Shown here one piece after another: positions 15,250 through 16,426 of a stretch of DNA of 16,426 nucleotides. Within the stretch, counting starts at the first letter, position 1. The number at the start of each line of letters is the position of its first letter. Source of the DNA: Pseudonocardiales bacterium. Lineage in GTDB: Bacteria; Actinomycetota; Actinomycetes; Mycobacteriales; Jatrophihabitantaceae. Below the pieces are notes generated by a model that was not told the DNA's origin, did no database searches, and saw only the letters and a program-made list of their open reading frames with translations. The stretch spans positions 1-16,426 of the forward strand of contig JAVEEO010000366.1 of assembly GCA_030840415.1 (NCBI GenBank). The letters run 5' to 3'. A program made the translations under genes and the position numbers.

Positions 15250-15280
15250 CTGGTAGTGACAGTGAGTGACAAGCAGTCAT
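15247..15280 (+). repeat. Three TGAC repeats at exact 10-base spacing, then a short hairpin
   Basis: TGAC occurs at 15247, 15257 and 15267, starting with the YjbR-family stop codon. The three TGA triplets fall in all three frames. AGTGAC (15265-15270) can pair with GTCATT (15276-15281) with one G-T pair. The stem is too weak for an intrinsic terminator. Confidence 0.35.
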
Positions 15281-15359
15281 TGGGGCAGGCGTGGAATTGT
15301 GTGCGCGATGACTCCGTAGAAATGAAGGTATAGCCAGAACCCGGCTGGCGTCGAGGGGA

Positions 15360-15389
15360 TTGACAATACTTCTTGCGCGGTCCTAGCAT
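15360..15389 (+). promoter_or_regulatory. Candidate primary-sigma promoter TTGACA-N18-TAGCAT
   Basis: A perfect -35 TTGACA (15360-15365) is followed after 18 bases by TAGCAT (15384-15389), a TAnnnT-type -10. It points toward the secreted-protein gene. The expected start of transcription is near 15396, leaving a long leader before 15685. This is the best consensus promoter in the window. Confidence 0.5.
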
Positions 15390-15524
15390 CCGCGATGCCG
15401 ACAGTGGATTGCCGGCTGTGACGCACCGATTTCCGATCGGACGGGCGTCGAAGAATCGAGGCCGATGTGCTAACTCTTCGCATCCACACAGGACGGTAAC
15501 GCTGTTCGTGCAGTCATCAAGTTG

Positions 15525-15538
15525 ATTGCACAAGCAAT
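15525..15538. repeat. Perfect 5-bp inverted repeat ATTGC-ACAA-GCAAT
   Basis: A short symmetric element in the presumed 5' leader of the secreted-protein gene. It could be an RNA hairpin or a regulator half-site pair. It is too short to be conclusive. Confidence 0.3.
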
Positions 15539-15608
15539 TGCTGAGGTTCCTCGTCTGGCGTCGTGATCAAGGGCGCGCTGCGTGTGACTTTGGCATGCAC
15601 TTACTCAA

Positions 15609-15620
15609 CCGGTGAAATTC
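15609..15620 (+). promoter_or_regulatory. CCGGTGAAATTC element, related to the katE/FAD upstream motif
   Basis: Shares CGGTGAAAT with the katE element and CGGTxAAAT with the FAD oxidoreductase element, in the same orientation relative to its downstream gene. TTGGCA lies 17 bases before TGAAAT, an alternative weak promoter reading. The assignment is tentative. Confidence 0.25.
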
Positions 15621-15684
15621 CACCGCGCCATTACCTGGCATTTCGGGCCGTGAGGCCGTCCCGTACTCCGAGAGGAAGATGTCC

Positions 15685-16426
15685 ATGTCCAAAGCCGGTA
15701 AACGGTCATTTCGAATCGCGGCAGCATTGCTTGCCGCGACCGGGCTCGCGCTGAGCAGTCCCGGTGCCGCGTTGGCCGCGGCACCGCACGCGGCCTCGCA
15801 CGGCCATGGATCCCAAGTCATCCCGATCACGATGACGGCGGCCGGCTTCACCATGCCGGCATCCGCTCACGCCGGTTTCGTGACCTTCAAGGTGGGCTCT
15901 CCGGACGCCGGCTCCCACGCGCTGCAGGGCCTGTCGGTCAAGAGGGGGCACACCCTCGCCCAGGTGCTCTACGACTACGCGCTCGGGATCTCCGACGATC
16001 GGATGGAGAACGCGCAAGGCGCCCGTAACCTGCTCCGCGATGCCACCCTGATCGGCGGCGTGGTGACCAACTCCTACGCCCCGATCTCGGTGACCGTGCC
16101 GCTGGAGGCCGGAACCTATTACTTCTTCGACCTGAACGAGGTCGGACTGCCGGGTACGCCGCCGCCGCACGTGCACACCCTGCGGGTACACGGCAGGATG
16201 AGCTGGGCCGGTTTCCCCCGCTTCGAATCGGTCATCGGCCTGACCATGACCGACGACATGCCCATGTTCGCCTCGCCGTCGAGCTTCGACGCCGACGGCA
16301 ACATCCTGGTCTACAACAACTCCGACGAGATCCACGAGGCTGTCTGGCGGCCGGCCGTCGCCGGTACCACCGACGCGTTCCTCGACCAGTACTACGCCGA
16401 CGTCGACGCCGGCCGCCCGCATGCGC
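15685..16426 (+). CDS. Secreted cupredoxin-like protein, cysteine-free (3' end cut off)
   Basis: 247 residues are visible and the frame is still open at the window end. Start choice: two ATGs, 15679 and 15685. AGAGGA is 8 bases from the second and almost touches the first, so 15685 is preferred. A Sec signal peptide is clear: KAGKRSFR, then the hydrophobic core IAAALLAATGLAL and SSPGAALA with cleavage probably after A31. The mature part begins with a His-rich stretch (PHAASHGHGS) and is beta-strand-rich. The pattern VIPITMTAAGFTMPAS (45-60) recurs as VIGLTMTDDMPMFASP (183-198), suggesting two tandem cupredoxin-like sandwiches. No Cys is present, so a type 1 copper site cannot form in the visible part. 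Several His (H161, H163 in PPHVHTLRVHG) could bind metal. It is an extracellular or envelope protein of unknown role. Confidence 0.85.
   Translation, partial: MSKAGKRSFRIAAALLAATGLALSSPGAALAAAPHAASHGHGSQVIPITMTAAGFTMPASAHAGFVTFKVGSPDAGSHALQGLSVKRGHTLAQVLYDYALGISDDRMENAQGARNLLRDATLIGGVVTNSYAPISVTVPLEAGTYYFFDLNEVGLPGTPPPHVHTLRVHGRMSWAGFPRFESVIGLTMTDDMPMFASPSSFDADGNILVYNNSDEIHEAVWRPAVAGTTDAFLDQYYADVDAGRPHA

Larger units (their letters stand above)
15250..15684. other. Gene-free, AT-richer region before the secreted protein
   Basis: These 435 bases are clearly lower in GC than the genes around them (hand count of 15481-15540: 29 of 60, about 48%). Frames on either strand have no ribosome binding site and end or overlap implausibly, so I see no gene. 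It contains a TTGACA promoter (15360-15389), an ATTGC-ACAA-GCAAT inverted repeat (15525-15538) and a CCGGTGAAATTC element (15609-15620). If the promoter serves the downstream gene, the 5' UTR is about 290 nt. Confidence 0.6.

Noticed and set aside
15605..15625. GGTGAAATTCCACC resembling part of an FMN riboswitch
   Set aside because: Only this short stretch matches. The other conserved stems of the RFN element are absent around it, and the downstream gene is not a riboflavin gene.
15563..15754. 63-codon plus-strand frame overlapping the secreted-protein start
   Set aside because: No ribosome binding site, Arg/Pro-rich end, and it overlaps a signal-peptide gene in another frame.
15706..16422. 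238-codon minus-strand open frame at the right edge
   Set aside because: It lies opposite the secreted-protein gene, which has a signal peptide, a ribosome binding site and a coherent fold. The antisense translation is low-complexity Val/Gly/Arg/His.

Overview
The window is about 70% GC throughout its coding regions. It has GTG and ATG starts, GGAGG-type ribosome binding sites and ATGA-coupled gene pairs. Protein styles (large-subunit catalase, PYROXD2-like oxidoreductase, YjbR-family protein, PAS/GGDEF sensor) point to a high-GC Gram-positive actinomycete. A Nakamurella/Jatrophihabitans/Frankia-type lineage is possible, but the genus cannot be fixed from this sequence.

Layout, left to right. 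(1) 1-1855 (+): the end of a carbohydrate-type ABC importer operon, with two inner-membrane permeases; the first is cut by the window edge. (2) 1868-2265 (-): two very small genes in a row. (3) 2678-4837 (-): a large-subunit monofunctional catalase (katE type) with its own hairpin-plus-U-tract terminator at 2617-2659. It is divergent from an UlaG-like metallo-beta-lactamase-fold hydrolase (5103-5945, +). (4) 5962-7617 (-): a phytoene-desaturase-like/PYROXD2-like FAD oxidoreductase. It is divergent from a zinc alcohol dehydrogenase (7776-8960, +) that is ATGA-coupled to a short-chain dehydrogenase (8957-9871, +). (5) 10012-11436 (+): a PAS plus degenerate-GGDEF protein that lacks the synthase signature but keeps an RxxD inhibitory-site motif. 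It is followed by a small exported Ig-like protein (11524-11973, +). (6) 11948-14652 (-): a tightly coupled two-gene operon of an MFS exporter and an ATP-grasp ligase that looks circularly permuted. A 23-codon ORF in front of it is also ATGA-coupled. (7) 14869-15249 (+): a YjbR/MmcQ-family protein. (8) 15250-15684: a comparatively AT-rich non-coding stretch with a TTGACA promoter. (9) 15685-end (+): a secreted, cysteine-free, cupredoxin-like protein with an apparent internal duplication, cut by the right edge.

Working together: catalase, MBL hydrolase, FAD oxidoreductase, ADH and SDR form a run of redox/detoxification genes that would fit a stress or redox-housekeeping island (inference). The most unusual candidate for an uncharacterised pathway is the MFS/ATP-grasp operon. 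A non-ribosomal amide-bond-forming ligase translationally coupled to an exporter recalls the ligase-exporter logic of bacilysin-type dipeptide systems, but without the other biosynthetic genes. The PAS/degenerate-GGDEF protein is the best candidate for an atypical c-di-GMP receptor. No tRNA, rRNA, insertion sequence or CRISPR array was seen.
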